Assembly: GCA_037176725.1 (NCBI GenBank)
Contig: JAZBRS010000011.1
Span: 4,960,001 to 5,024,000 of the forward strand
Direction: 5' to 3'
Length of the DNA: 64,000 nucleotides
Origin: Posidonia oceanica
Lineage: Eukaryota > Streptophyta > Magnoliopsida > Alismatales > Posidoniaceae
Positions within the stretch are counted from its first letter, which is position 1. Every line of letters starts with the position of its first letter. The notes beneath the pieces were generated by a model that was not told where the DNA came from, ran no database searches, and saw only the letters and a program-made list of their open reading frames with translations. A program made the position numbers and the translations under genes. Positions 20,461 to 32,444 of this stretch are shown here, piece by piece.

Positions 20461-22789
20461 TTAATTTTTTCTTCCTTTTCTTCCTTTCCTTCCTCTTCAT
20501 TCTTTCTCCTTCCTTTTCTTTCTTATCTTTCTTTTGCATTTCTTTGGCCGGCCCAGCCCACCATTCCTGCACCTTCTCCCCTCCTCTTTTTCTTTTCTTT
20601 TTTCTTTCTTTCTTTTCCTTCCGCACTCAAGCCCAACCCATCAGCCAGCAAATCCTTCCTCCTTCCCTCCTTTCCTTCTTCCTCCTTCTTCTTCAGCTTC
20701 TTCTTCTTCTCCCGTGAAGCTGCAACAGCATTCCTCCCTCCTTTTGAAATCAAAATCTCCCTCTCCATCAGATCATCCATAGCACCTCCCTTCTCTCAGC
20801 TCTCTCAGCCCTTTCTTCGGCGGCATTAACACCTGTCGCCCACACCGGTCGCAGCCATCAAGCACCAGTTCTCCGCGCTGGTGGAATTCGAATTCCACAG
20901 CTCGCGTGCAGCTCCCATTCCACCTCTGATAAAGCCAGCCCTTCAGCCTCTCCTTCCACACCTTTTGCCATCTGAGAGAGAGCACCAGAGAGAGAGCGTG
21001 AGAGCCAGCAATTCCCTCCTCCTTCCCTCTGCCAAAAAATCAGCAACTTCCTTCTCCCTTCAGACCCCCTTCACGTCCTTCAAATCCTTCCAAATCCTTC
21101 CCCAAACTCTACCCAGAATCCCAGCATCCCTCTTCGCCTCATCCATGACCATTCCCGACCCAGAAACCCCCCAAAGCACCTGAAGTTCCAGCACTAGAAC
21201 CCAACTACCTTCCTTCCAAATTGCCAACTCCACAGACCCCAAAACCAACCCAAATTCCTCCACCCAACTCACTAAAACACCAGCACCCCAAACCACCCAA
21301 GCTTCAACCCAAACTCCCACCACAGCTTGAACCCAACACCACAAACAGTTACACCTTTTTCTGCCCGAAAATCACCCAGCCTGCCAACCTCCAACCCAGG
21401 CCTCCACAGCCCAATCCAAGCCTCCAAACACCTTCACCGAACACCCAGAAGTCCGCCAGCACTTTCCGTTCGGCCTAAGGAGCAACAGAAACCTCCCCCC
21501 ACCTCCGGCAGTCACCAATGCACGCAAAACAGCTGATTTCTTCCACTGGCCTCCAACCTTGCGTCCGAGCATCCAGTGAGCACTAGAGGATCACCTAGAG
21601 CAGATCCCAACCTTCACGAGCCACTGGGAACACCCACAGTAGTCAGACCACCACTGCCGACCTTTGCTGAAGCTGTTGACGTCGGTGGAGTGTTCCAGCC
21701 GTCGAATCAAGTGCCAATCTTCCCTAGTAGCTTAGATTTCTTCTTTTCTTGCTCCTCGACCCGTTAGACTAGGGTTTAGCCGCCTGTCGCCCGAGGTCAA
21801 CTCCGTCGCTGACCCGTCTTCTCCGGCGAGCATCTGCGCTCGAATCGTCACTCCGGCCCCCAAATCCCTCGCCGTTGATCGCCCGAACACCGTGGAGCCT
21901 CCAGCGATGTCGTCCGGTCCTCCATTTCCGCCATCGACGCCTCCTTCCGCCGGACTGCTTCCAGAAGCTCTGCAGAGCTCCACCGCCCTCTCTGGTCAGC
22001 TCCAGCGCCTGTCATGGCACGACGATGCGCCTCCAACCTCCACGCACCTCCGGCGCACCTCCTCAGCCCGTCAGCACCGCCTGAGTAGCTCTCCTTCTCT
22101 GGCACCGGCTTCTGGTTTCTGTCGCTACAGTGTTCTAAATATTTTATTTTCTTTCGTTTCGTTTGCTTTTATTTTTACTTAACTTAGGAATTTTTCCATG
22201 AAATTGCATTTTTACCTTGCTGTCTTGCTTATTTGCTTTCCAATCCTGCCATTGTTTAAGATTCATTTAAATTTGAATAAAAATCTTATGAAATTGCATA
22301 AAAAGTTTGTTCTTTCCTTTATTTGCATGTTAATCCTGCTGCTGTATATAAACTTTAGTTTTCCTTTGTTTTTAGCCCTACATGTTATTTTTATTACTTG
22401 TTAGTCCTCTGTAGTTTCAGTTTTCTTAGTTTTTCTTTAATTCCAGCCCAATTACTTATTTTATTTGCATGTTGATCCTACTCTAGTTCAAAATAACTTT
22501 CTGTCTTTTAATTTCCAACCCAGTCATTTATTTTATTTGCATGTTGGAGTGTAAAATACTTTTCTGCTTCTTATTTTTCAATCTAGCAATTATTTTATTT
22601 TGCATTTAAGTCCTGTGGTTGTTAAATGTCATTTAAATATCTGCTTTTACCTTATTGCATTGCTTTTCAGTTCTCTGTTTAGTTGATTAATTCATTTATT
22701 TTCTTATTTTACCTTACTGCATTGCACTTTTATCCTGCTTTATTTTATTTTTGCATTTTGGTGATTTGCATGCAAGCACAGCATCATTT

Positions 22790-23245
22790 AATTGCATTTT
22801 GGCCCCTGCATGATTTAAAATTGCATTTTAGTCCTCTGCATGTTTACAAAAATCATTTAACAGCATATTTTACCTTATAAAATTGCATTTTAGCCCCTAC
22901 ATGATTTAAAATTGCATTTTAGTCCTCTACATGTTTACAAAAATCATTTAACAGCATATTTTACCTTATAAAATTGCATTTTAGCCCCTACATGATTTAA
23001 AATTGCATTTTAGTCCTCTACATGTTTACAAAAATCATTTAACAGCATATTTTACCTTATAAAATTGCATTTTAGCGCCTGCATGATTTAAAATTGCATT
23101 TTAGTCCTCTGCATGTTTACAAAAATCATTTAATAGCATATTTTACCTTATAAAATTGCATTCTGGTCCCTACAGGATTTAAAATTGTATTTTAGTCCTC
23201 AGCATGTTTAGAAAAATCATTTAAATGCATGTTTTACCTTATTAA
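22790..23245 (+). repeat. 91-bp tandem repeat in A 3' LTR (5 units)
   Basis: ATTTAAAATTG words at 22813, 22904, 22995, 23086 and 23177, period exactly 91 bp. One unit more than the 5' LTR, so the LTRs have diverged by unequal repeat change since insertion. Confidence 0.9.
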
Positions 23246-23677
23246 ATTGCATTTCAGACCCTGCATTTTGTTTTATTTGCATCCAGACCCTCAAGTTTTC
23301 AAAAATATTGCGTATAGGCCCTTAACTTTTCAAAGTCATTGCATATAGGTCCTTAACTTTTCTAAAACATCACACTTAGGTCCTTTTTTGCATTTTTGTA
23401 TGCATTGCACCCATGCATCAATGCACTTAGCATTTTTGCACACTTTTAAGCACATTTAGCTCCCATGTATGTGAGAGGACCTATTTTGCACACCCCTAGG
23501 ACCCCTTTTACATTTAGATCCCTTCTTTTCCCCTGGCCCTTGCGCCTTCTGCCTTGAAGCCTGGATATCTTTCGATCGGACTGCTGGATCTTCGCAACCA
23601 AGCTACCTGGACCACCCTGGTGGAGCGGACTTCAATGCTGACTAAGTTCACCTCAGATCAGCTTTCAGATCTCCAAG

Positions 23678-24001
23678 GTAAGTCCTTCTGAACTCCTGCA
23701 CAGCATTTTTGCATATCATTTGCATTGCATGCATTATTTTTACGCTGCGTTTTCCATGCATGTAGATTAGGACTTCCTTTTCTTGCTTATCAATTCTATC
23801 TCCCCTTTTCACGTACTCTTAGTGTTTTTGGGTTGAGTTCTCCCTAGATTCACTACTAATTGCAACCTTTTTTCCCCTTTTCCACGATCCGATCGCACCG
23901 CGAGCTTTTGGCAGCGTGCGAGACACATCGTGGGACACTTTGGTGGGAAACAGTCACGGAATAGTAGTGATCCCTCCACTTGCTTTCTTTCCCCTTTGTA
24001 G
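23678..24001 (+). other. Putative intron in A 3' LTR
   Basis: Donor CCAAG/GTAAGT and acceptor CCCCTTTGTAG/G, 324 nt, matching 2655-2977 in the 5' LTR. Confidence 0.55.
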
Positions 24002-24142
24002 GTCTTCACACCTACATTGTGTGGTCCTTAAGCAGTGTTCGTTCTCTCACTTACACCACTTGCCTCTCCTTACTTCTCTTGCTCTCCCCCTTTGCCTGTT
24101 TTTACATCTGCATTGCATGGCTTTTACGATGTCTTGTTTCGT

Positions 24143-24535
24143 TTGTCTTGCTTTGTTTCTTGCACTGTTTTGCGTGCCGACTTTGTTTCTTGCACCGTTT
24201 TGCGTGCCCACTCTGTTTTCGCACCGTTTTGTGTGCCGACTTTGTTTCTTGCACTGTTTTGCATGCCGACTTTGTTTCTTGCATCGTTTTGCGTACTTGC
24301 TTTGTTTCTTACACCGTTTTGCGTGCTTGCTTTGTTTTTTGCACTGTTTTGCGTGCCTGCTTTGTTTCTTACACCGTTTTGCATGCCTGCTTTGTTTCTT
24401 GCACCGTTTTGCATGTCTGCTCTGTTTCTTGCACCGTTTTGCATGCCCGTTTTATTTTTCACATCATTTTGCGTGCCGACTTCGTTTCTCGCACCGTTTT
24501 GCATGCCGACTTCGTTTCTCACACCGTTTTGCGTG
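24143..24535 (+). repeat. 30-bp minisatellite in A 3' LTR
   Basis: About thirteen degenerate 30-bp units of the GCACCGTTTTGCGTGC type, homologous to 3121-3480. Confidence 0.9.
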
Positions 24536-24648
24536 TTTGACATTATTTTCCTTTTGCATGTCGCCTGCATTGCCTGGTTTTACCGCTATTTTGTTTTATC
24601 GCCTGCATTTGCATTTAGGGCAGTGATGCTTACTACCTGGAGTTCTCA

Positions 24649-24671
24649 CGAACCAGGGTTCGCCTGGTTCG
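24649..24671 (+). other. GTTCG-loop hairpin, A 3' LTR
   Basis: CGAACCAGG (24649-24657), loop GTTCG, CCTGGTTCG (24663-24671): a perfect 9-bp stem. TTC and GAA just outside can extend it past a 3-nt bulge. Confidence 0.7.
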
Positions 24672-25241
24672 AAACACAAACAACGTTGCTGAGCGCTTAG
24701 ATAGCATGTTTAATTCCTTGCATGCATTTCATCACTTAGAGCACACCTATGAACATCTAATTAGGCATTCATGGCACTTAGGCATTCAAAATCTGCATTT
24801 CCCTGTGTATGCGAGTGTAAGCCTAGAAAGACCGATTCTCGGGCGTGTTGGGGGTGCCTAACACCTTCCTCACACGTAACAGGAGTCCTTGCCCTTTCTC
24901 TTGGCCCGCAATGACTATATTGCCCTTATCCTAGGCATGAGTCATATCATTTGCATTCATTTGCATCTCATTTCTTTTGCATTGCCTTGCATTGCATCTT
25001 TTGCTTGGTTTTGCGTGTTTATTCACGCATTTCCCCAATTTTCCTTGTCTCCCGACTTAATAGACACGGTGGCGACTCTGAATTGTCTTATCTTCTTCTT
25101 TTCTTTCCCTTTTTCCCTTTTTAAGTGTTTCCGATCAAGTCTTCCTTCTCGGACACAGCCGCTAATAGTGAACCTGATTCTGATCGGTGCACGCGAGCTT
25201 TGGCAGTGTGCATGGACGATCTAAACATCGGGATTACTACA

Positions 25242-25841
25242 CTCAACATCAAGCATCACAGGTCCTCACCCTATCGGCCGCAGATGAACGGAACAGTGGA
25301 GTCTACCAACAAGAACATTGTAAAAATCATGAAGAAGATGGTAGAAACCCACAAGGACTGGCATGACAAGCTTCCGTACGCACTCTGGGCGTACAGGACA
25401 TCAGTCCGGACCTCGACAGGAGCCACCCCGTACTCTCTGGTGTACAGCATGGAGGCAATGCTGCCTATTGAAGTAGTGATCCCCTCACTGCGGATCCTAC
25501 GAGAAGCTGAGCTGGAGGAGGTAGAGTGGGTCAAAGACCACTGCGTCCAGCTGAACCTGATTGACGAGCACAGGCTGCAAGCTATGCACAACGCTCACTG
25601 TTATCAGAAGCGGATGGACAGGGCGTACTTGAAGAAAGTTCAGCCTAGAAGCTTCCAGCTAGGAGATCTTGTTCTGCATGCCATTCACCTACCAGACGGT
25701 CGAGGCAAATTCCGACCCAACTAGTGCAGACCCTTTGTGTTTAAGCAAGCATTCTCAGGCGGCGCAGCAATTCTTGAGGACATGGACCAAGTTGAACAGT
25801 CGGAGCCAGTCAACTCGTGCTACCTCAAGAAGTACTATTAG
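25242..25841 (+). pseudogene. Element B integrase, C-terminal half (5' part cut off by element A)
   Basis: Begins LNIKHHRSSPYRPQMNG exactly where A ends, so A inserted between the second Asp and the Glu of the DDE core. It keeps the Glu motif (NGTVESTNKN), the Ala-rich [14 protein letters not shown] segment, the C-terminal GDLVLHAIHLPDGRGKF and the end YLKKYY-TAG. Only one internal stop is seen (TAG 25722 in place of Trp of NWRGPF), so B is better preserved here than A. The N-terminal half lies left of the window. Confidence 0.9.
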
Positions 25842-27460
25842 TGACTTGGGGCATCCCGCTTTGTAGATCCCCCTTCCTGTTCTATCTCTTGCATTCTCAC
25901 TCCTTGTACATCTCTACACATCTTTCTTGTACATCTCTACACATCTTTTGTTCTATCTCTTGCATTCTCACTCCTTGTACATCTCCATACATCTTTTGTC
26001 CTTCTCTTGCATTCTCACTCCTTGTACATCTTCACACATCTCCACGTCCTATCTCTTGCATTTTCACCATTGTACATCTCCGTGCATTTCTTCCTTTTCA
26101 AGCATATCTTCCTCAAAAACCAAAAAAAAATCATCATCATCATCAATCAATCATGCATACCATCGGCCCAGCGATGAAAACTGGAAGTGCTTGCCTGCTC
26201 TGGAAGGAGTCTACCCTGCCTCACCTGACACTACTCAGATGTCCTAACTAGTGAGGGAGCCACCACTCAGTGAGCACAGGCGAAGTACCCAAACCCCCAA
26301 GGACTTACACCTCTAAAGGGAGGAAAAATGTTAGGGTAAAACCGAGAGTGTGAGCCAGGAAAGAATATATGTCTAAGCAAGGGCGCAAAAGAAAAGAATA
26401 GAAGGCGAAGATAGAAGCCGGCCCTAGAAATAGAGATGTGTAGTACAACCTTGTCCCTCCAATTCACCCTGGAGAAGAGCCAAAATTCACATCTGCGAAT
26501 CCAAGCCCTACAAGGCCTAGCCCCTCACGTCTCAAAGCTAGGCACCCATTGCCTTTAGGTCAGGGATAGCGGAAACCTGCAGGTAAAAAAAAAAAAGAAA
26601 AAAAAAGAAAAGAAGAGACAAAAAAGACAAACAAAAAAAAGAAAAAAAAGAGAAAAAGAAAAGAAAAAAGGGAAACAAAAGTCAGCCCTAGAAATAAAGG
26701 CAAAGTAGCGTAATCCTGCCCCTTTTACTGACCTTAGAGAGGAATCAAAGCTCAAGCCTGAACAATCTATAAATCCCTTGGGGCCTAGCTACCCTTGTCC
26801 AGCACCAGCTCCCTAGCCTCAAACTAGGAACCCATCATCTCCAAGCCAGGGATAGGGGGAATCCTGCACACCTATGCGAGAGCAAACAAAAGGGAGAGAA
26901 AGAAAAGAGTAGGTGTAAGTCCTTGAGAGTTTGGCATAGAGCCTGCCCTCTCTACACCACTACCAAACACCACCGACACGCTTTCCCAGAGTGCCACCAA
27001 CAAGCTAGGAGTTTGAGTAGAGTCCGGTGAGTCAGGGGCCACTTTCTTCCTCTACAGCAGGTGTTAAAGCACTCCGTACGCTGAGGGCAATACATATCAA
27101 GCATAAATCATGCATATGTGCATCATCAATCATCCTTTTCCTTCTATCATTTTGCTCTGCAAAACTCACCTCAACACTGAGATAGTACTCCTACTGAGCA
27201 CAGGTTGACCTCCTCCGAGCTACGCTGGTCCAGAGCTCCTACTAGCCCCTGCCTGTGCAGACAGAATGCCCCTTTGTTTGAATATGCTTAAGTCTCTGTG
27301 TTTTGAATGCTAACTGCTGAACATAGTTGAACTACTTTACTAGCTTCGGAATCTGCTTTCAGTCAATAATTATATGCCTGTATGAAATCTGATGCTCTAC
27401 AGCCTTGGTAACAGGTACTTGAAGATTCTGCAACAGCCATCTGCATTCTCCCTCTACGTA
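25842..27460 (+). other. Element B spacer between integrase and extra ORF
   Basis: No gene. CT-rich start with a short tandem TTGCATTCTCACTCCTTG motif (25889-26060), a purine/oligo-A tract (26585-26690) and a conserved tail with candidate acceptor GGTAACAG/G at 27414. Alignable with the A and C spacers. Confidence 0.6.
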
Positions 27461-28663
27461 ATGGGTTTCCCTAGTCTAGTGATCCCGATGCATTGCTCCG
27501 AGACCCTGCGAGAATGGATCGGCAAACTCACCAAAGATGACTGTGAGAGACTGCGCCTATGAGGCATTCCAACCAAACTACTGAAGGCCGCTGACGTTGA
27601 AGTGAGCCGACATCTTCTGTGCACCGCCGCAAGGATCTGGAAACCGGCGCACCACGTCTTCCGCTTTGGCAAAACAGAGCTAACACCCACATTGGAGGAA
27701 GTACGCCAGATCTACGGCTTCTCCAAGATCATGGGACCGACCGTGTTCATGAGGCGTGACGACTATGCCGTAGTTCTAAGCCAGCTGACCGGACTCTCCA
27801 CAGTAAACTGCTAGCAAAGACTAGTCTGCACCAACAGGCCTGCACCCATGCTCCGCCTGGAATATTTTGATGAAGTTGCCGAGAAGCACGCCGAGCTCGG
27901 AGATGAGTTATGGCTACGAGGATTTTTCACCCACTTCCTAGGCGAACTGATTTTTAGCCACGACAAGATGATAGTTGCTATTGAAGTCACTGAGGTTGCG
28001 CTTGCTGTGGTGACTCGGCAGATTGACCAAGCACCGGTCGTCCTGGCAGAGACTTACCGCGGACTGGACCGCGTCTCACACCGCTGCCGCCACTTCTACG
28101 GCTGTAGAGCCCTAGTACAGATCTGGCTAGCCGGGCACATAAAGATGGATATTCTGTGCCCTCAAAGGCATGCCATCGAGACATACTACGATAGTGGCCA
28201 CGCCAAGACTATCAAGAGCGTCCTAGAGGAATACGAGAAGCTATCAAAGCTAACTGATGATGCAGTGATCTAGCATACCATTCCATCGGCTGCCGAGCCA
28301 TTCACAATCTTCTTTGGCACCCGCGACATGCGACTAGTCGTACTGCCAGGATTTACCAAGGGTGTGGAGTACCACCCTATCCAGGTCATGTGGCAATTCG
28401 ACTTCCGACAGGACGCCTTTGTTGATAGCACAACACCCAGACTCCTGTGGCCCTATCCTCTCAATTCAATAGCCGCTACAACAGAGCTAGCTGACCTGAT
28501 GCAGCATGGAGTGCAATCGATGGACATCATGGCTGCAAAAGGCTCAGGATGCACTCCGGAGTACGTTACAGAAGTACAGGGACTCTAGCCTATCAGCGAG
28601 ATCCCGCCTGGAGGCCCCTTGTTCCCTGACTCCAGGAAATCGAAGAAGGCCCGGATCAGCTAG
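27461..28663 (+). pseudogene. Element B extra ORF, plant-mobile-domain-like protein
   Basis: Starts ATG-GGT-TTC (MGFPSLVIPMHCSETLREW) and ends KSKKARIS-TAG: 1203 nt, the same length as in A and C without a net indel. The core RIWKPAHHVFRFGKTELTP then TLEEVRQIYGF is as in A. Four in-frame stops: TGA about 27560 (Trp in A), TAG 27812 (also TAG in A, CAG in C), TAG 28271 (Trp) and TAG 28586 (Trp in A). All are single transitions. Length conservation despite stops indicates recent decay of a formerly constrained gene. Confidence 0.7.
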
Positions 28664-29047
28664 GGCGCTTGTGCAGCTGCTTGTTTAGTTTCTTTCTGAG
28701 TTATGCTGTATCTTTTGGCCTGCCATAGGCATGTAACCAGAGTTCTATCAATGCAAAAGTGTTTTGTGCCATCTGCTTGTACTTCAAGACTGCTCAATGC
28801 ATATATATCCTTGCTAATCACGCCTTAAGGCCCCTAGCCAGACTTGCTACCAAAATGATGCAGGAAAGTCCTCCGCAATCAATTCAGACGCCAAAATCTC
28901 TACAGACCCACACCGCCAAATCAAGCAAAGCCGTCAAGCGCACCCGGCCGGATCCTCACCGGGCTGGTACCCCAAACTACTCGTTTAACAAACATGTCAG
29001 TTTTGTCTATATGCCTCGCTTTTCGATGCCAAGGGTGCCTCGGTTGT
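28664..29047 (+). other. Element B, start of 3' UTR
   Basis: Non-coding; aligns with A 17093-17476. Nothing else found. Confidence 0.5.
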
Positions 29048-29103
29048 CCCCTGGTATCATCCTGATACCAGGGGCATCCTTTTTTAGCTGCCCTATGGTA
29101 TCA
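29048..29103 (+). repeat. Three-arm inverted repeat heading the B array
   Basis: CCCCTGGTATCA (29048-29059) and TGATACCAGGGG (29063-29074) form a perfect 12-bp inverted repeat with 3-nt spacer. A third arm TGCCCTATGGTATCA (29089-29103) can compete for the middle arm, so two mutually exclusive hairpins are possible. Confidence 0.8.
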
Positions 29104-29161
29104 TTCCCCCATCCTTCCCTGTCGATATACCTAGATGTCACGGGTTCCCATCTCTCTGGCT

Positions 29162-30051
29162 GATAAGTCCAACATCTTATCATCTGCATTTGCAATCACT
29201 TTCCGGCTGATGCTTTGAAACCATCTATCTTTGGCCGATAAGTCCAATATTCTATCATCAACAATCAATAACCTTTCCAGCTGATGTTCGAAACCATCTA
29301 TCTTTTCGACTGATGCTCCGAAACCATCTATCCTTCTGGATGATACTCTGAAACCATCTATCTTTCCGGCTGATGCTCCGAAACCATCTATCTCTAGCCG
29401 ATAAGCCCGATAGCTTATCATCTGCATCAACAATTATCCATCCGGTTGATGCTCCGAAACCATCTATCCTTCCGGCTGATGCTCCGAAACCATCTATCCT
29501 TCCGGCAGATGCTCCGAAACTATCTATCCTTCCGGTAGATGCTCCGAAACTATCTATCCTTCTGGCTGATGCTCCGAAACCATCTATCCTTTCAGCTGAT
29601 GCTCCGAAACCATCTATCCTTTCAGCTGATATCCAGTAACTATCACCCACAATTGCACCATTCGGCTGATATCCAGTAACTATCACCCTTTCGGCTGATA
29701 TCCAGTAACTATCATCATTCCGACTGATGCTCCGAAACCATCTATCCTTCCGGCTGATGCTCCGAAACCATCTATCTTTCCGGCTGATGCTCCGAAATCA
29801 TCTATCCTTCCGGCTGATGCTCCGAAACCATCTATCCTTTCAGTTGATGCTCCAAAACCATCTATCCTTTCGGCTGATATCCAGTAACTATCACCCGTAA
29901 TTGCACCTTTCGGCTGATATCCAGTAACTATCACTTTCCAGCTGATGCTCCGAAACCATCTATCCTACTGGTTGATGCTCCAAAACCATCCATCCTCCCG
30001 GCTGATGATCCGAAACTCATCACCTTTGGCCGATAAGTCCAAAAGCTTATC
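29162..30051 (+). repeat. Hairpin array in element B 3' UTR
   Basis: First module GATAAG/CTTATC at 29162-29181, last at 30032-30051. Most units are 30-bp repeats of CTGATGCTCCGAAACCATC, hairpin GATG/CATC around CTCCGAAAC; GATATCCAGTAACTATC (GATA/TATC) and GATGATCCGAAACTCATC (GATGA/TCATC) are mixed in. The same grammar as A but dominated by a different module. Confidence 0.85.
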
Positions 30052-30064
30052 ACATCATTCGTGT

Positions 30065-30089
30065 GACTTTGTTCCAGGAAGACGAAGTC
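30065..30089 (+). repeat. GACTTTGT/ACGAAGTC hairpin, element B
   Basis: Eight pairs including one T.G, loop TCCAGGAAG identical to A. Confidence 0.75.
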
Positions 30090-30107
30090 CCGCATGCTTT
30101 CTCGGTG

Positions 30108-30126
30108 GGAGAAGATGCCCTTCTCC
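30108..30126 (+). repeat. GGAGAAG/CTTCTCC hairpin, element B
   Basis: Perfect 7-bp stem around ATGCC; counterpart of 18733-18751 in A, with an A-T pair where A has G-C. Confidence 0.75.
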
Positions 30127-30588
30127 TCTCACATTTTCCTCAGATTTTTGACCCCTTTTCTGCGTGGTCCTAGCCGCTTTGCTTGCGCCCTCAGGCAAGG
30201 ACAAGCTATCTCTTTTCCCCTCTTTGGGCTGGCAGACCTCACTGCCCGGATGACAAGTCCGTCACTCTTGTCCAATGACCATTTTGCGTGAGTTTGGGCT
30301 AACCGCCAAATTCTTGCATTGCATCGCAACCCTCTCTTAGCATCCTTTCACATCAACCCTGCACTTCTTTATTTATGGCATTGCGTGTTAGATAATTGCA
30401 TTAGCATGCCTTGCATCACATCAGCATTCACATTTGCATCTGCATGTTGCATTGCAGCAACAAGTCACGACTTTCGGTGCATCCGCCGAATAAGCAACAC
30501 ACACCGATAGCAATTTGTGCTCTTGCCGGTGTCGAGTGGAGTGTCTTGTCACCTTTAAGCCATGGTCTCGCTACACTTGGCCTCACTC

Positions 30589-30596
30589 GGGGAGAG
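30589..30596 (+). promoter_or_regulatory. Polypurine tract of element B
   Basis: GGGGAGAG six bases before the LTR start TGTAGACACC at 30602. Confidence 0.75.
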
Positions 30597-30875
30597 TCAT
30601 CTGTAGACACCCCATTTTGGCAAGCTTTTGCTGGAGAATTTCTGGAAGTTGGCTCAGAAGAAGGTGTGGCGGAAATCCAATTCAAAACCCTACCTAAAAC
30701 TACCCAATTTCAATTCCCAAACTCAATCCAATATCCAAGCCAATTAAACCCAAACCATAACCAAACCTAAACCTCTAACCAAACCTAAAGCTCTAACCAA
30801 ACCTAAACCTCCAACCAAGCCCAAGCCCATTTTCAACCCAGGCACAGAATTGCAAATCTGGTTGCCACATGCAGA

Positions 30876-30895
30876 GGCGACTGAGTCCTGTCGCC
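30876..30895 (+). repeat. GGCGAC/GTCGCC hairpin in B LTR with repeated arm
   Basis: GGCGAC...GTCGCC forms a 6-bp stem; the 12-mer GGCGACTGAGTC recurs at 30905-30916 and GGCGACTAG at about 30932. Confidence 0.6.
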
Positions 30896-32173
30896 AGCAA
30901 TAGGGGCGACTGAGTCAGGAGCCAAGTGCTGGGGCGACTAGATTGTAATTCAATAGACCGTCCAAGCTCCTGTCGCACGTTCATTTGGTTGTTTCCGGCC
31001 AGCCCCTTGCCGACCTGCTCTGCGCCGCGCACGCCACCTCCCTCACCTACCATGCCAGTCTCACCGCGCTTGCTCCCGTGCATGCCACCCCTGGCCACCA
31101 ACTCCAGAGCATGCCTGCCACCTCTGGCCAACTCCGACCTTGCATCCTTGGCCTGTCAGCTCCCCCCGTCCTTCACCTGCCAAGCTCTCTCAAGAGCTCT
31201 CACTACCACCGCCTCTATGCTTGTCAGCCTATCTCGCCCTCGTGCACGGGGAAACCTTGACCGAACAAAACCCCTCACTTGCTGCCTGAACCCATTCACG
31301 TCACACAACCCTCAAGCTTCCCTCTCCTCCTCCTTTGCTTCCAGAGCCCAATTGAGAGACAAGAGAGCCTCCCTGGTCCACCCTCGTGCGATCCCAACTC
31401 CTCCCAAGCCTTTTCAAGCCTTTTCCGCACCGTGCCGCACCTTCTTCCCCAACTTCGGCGAGCACTCCAGCTTCAAGCCCGCCAACTCCGACGACGTCGC
31501 AATAGGTACTCCCCTACCTACATTACCAGTTTTAGGGTCTGGGAAGCTTCCCAGACCTCCCCCCTTTCCTCCTAGATAGTTTCCTCTCTTCTCTGCGTCC
31601 TTGGCCGGCCCAACGGCCTCAGCCGTCTGCCAACACCGGCGAGGTGCCAATGAAGGTGGGACGGAGGCGCAGACCTCCCCCTTGGCTCCAGGATGTACCC
31701 TCGCATCCTCCTCCGCACTCAGAGGCTTCACAGCCTCCTCTTCACGCACTCGGCCGCTCCTGTGGCCGGAGCTCGATGGAAGACGACGGCCGAATGGGGC
31801 GGAGATGGGTGGACCACCCCGGACCACCATTCTCCACGCCGAAGGCGTGGTTGGGTTCCTGGAAGCGTCGTCAAGCTTCCCCAACCCTCGCCGGTATTTT
31901 AGGCTTCACCACCACGGTGAATTACGATGATGAAGTCCGGCCAACGGACTGCCAGGTCAAGCCTAGCTTAGGCGGCGACTGACCTACAACATCACCTGCC
32001 TACCGGCCCAACTTTGAGGCGTTGCTCCGGCCACCTCGAGGTCCCATTTTGCTTGTTGAATATATGATTTTAATCTCTGTTGAATGGTCTATATGCCTGT
32101 GTAAATAGTTTCTTATTCTGCTAGCTCGTGAGTCCTAGATCCGGCCGTGAAGATGGCTGTTTGGGCAACTTGG

Positions 32174-32216
32174 GTTGCAGTCCTACCGCCGTTCCAACCG
32201 GCGACTAGGCTGCAAC
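32174..32216 (+). repeat. GTTGCAG/CTGCAAC compound hairpin 1 in B LTR
   Basis: Outer stem GTTGCAG (32174-32180) / CTGCAAC (32210-32216), inner stem CCGCCG-type / CGGCG around TTCCAAC. Confidence 0.7.
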
Positions 32217-32397
32217 TCGGGCCAGCCCTCTGGCCGACTTCCGGCCGTGGTATCTTGCAACTCACTTGTCCATTTCATGTGACTTTTGCTCCTGTGTAAT
32301 CATGGATGAATGCTCTGTATGCCTATGTGAATGGAAATTCATTTTGTTTCCTCGTGAGTTCTAGATCCAGCCTCGAACTTGGCTGTTTGAACTACCA

Positions 32398-32444
32398 GAG
32401 TTGCAGGCCTGTCGTCGGTCAAACCGGTGACTCGACTGCAACTC
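32398..32444 (+). repeat. GAGTTGCAG/CTGCAACTC compound hairpin 2 in B LTR
   Basis: Perfect 9-bp outer stem (32398-32406 / 32436-32444) with inner CGGT-CAA-ACCG. Second copy of the 32174 module: the outer stem is kept while the inner arms changed together. Confidence 0.75.

Larger units (their letters stand above)
19171..25241 (+). mobile_element. Element A, complete 3' LTR (6071 bp)
   Basis: TG...CA bounded (TGTTGACACC to TACTACA). The left junction is the polypurine tract; the right junction is a switch into element B integrase coding DNA. Anatomy: U3 with an oligo-A/T zone (about 19850-20460, AATTAAAAAC repeats), a CT-rich zone (20440-20720), a GC/proline-codon-rich block (20780-22120), T-rich DNA, 91-bp repeats, a putative intron, a 30-bp minisatellite, a GTTCG-loop hairpin and the R/U5-like tract. 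At 6 kb it is among the longer plant LTR sizes, in line with Ogre-type elements. The predicted 5-bp target duplication is CTCAA (25242-25246), with its partner outside the window. Confidence 0.93.

Noticed and set aside
30926..31980. GC-rich open frames in the B LTR that look like host exons
   Set aside because: They lie wholly inside LTR boundaries, overlap each other in several frames and show no recognisable domain; the same is true of 910-1200, 43495-44343 and 48160-49025.
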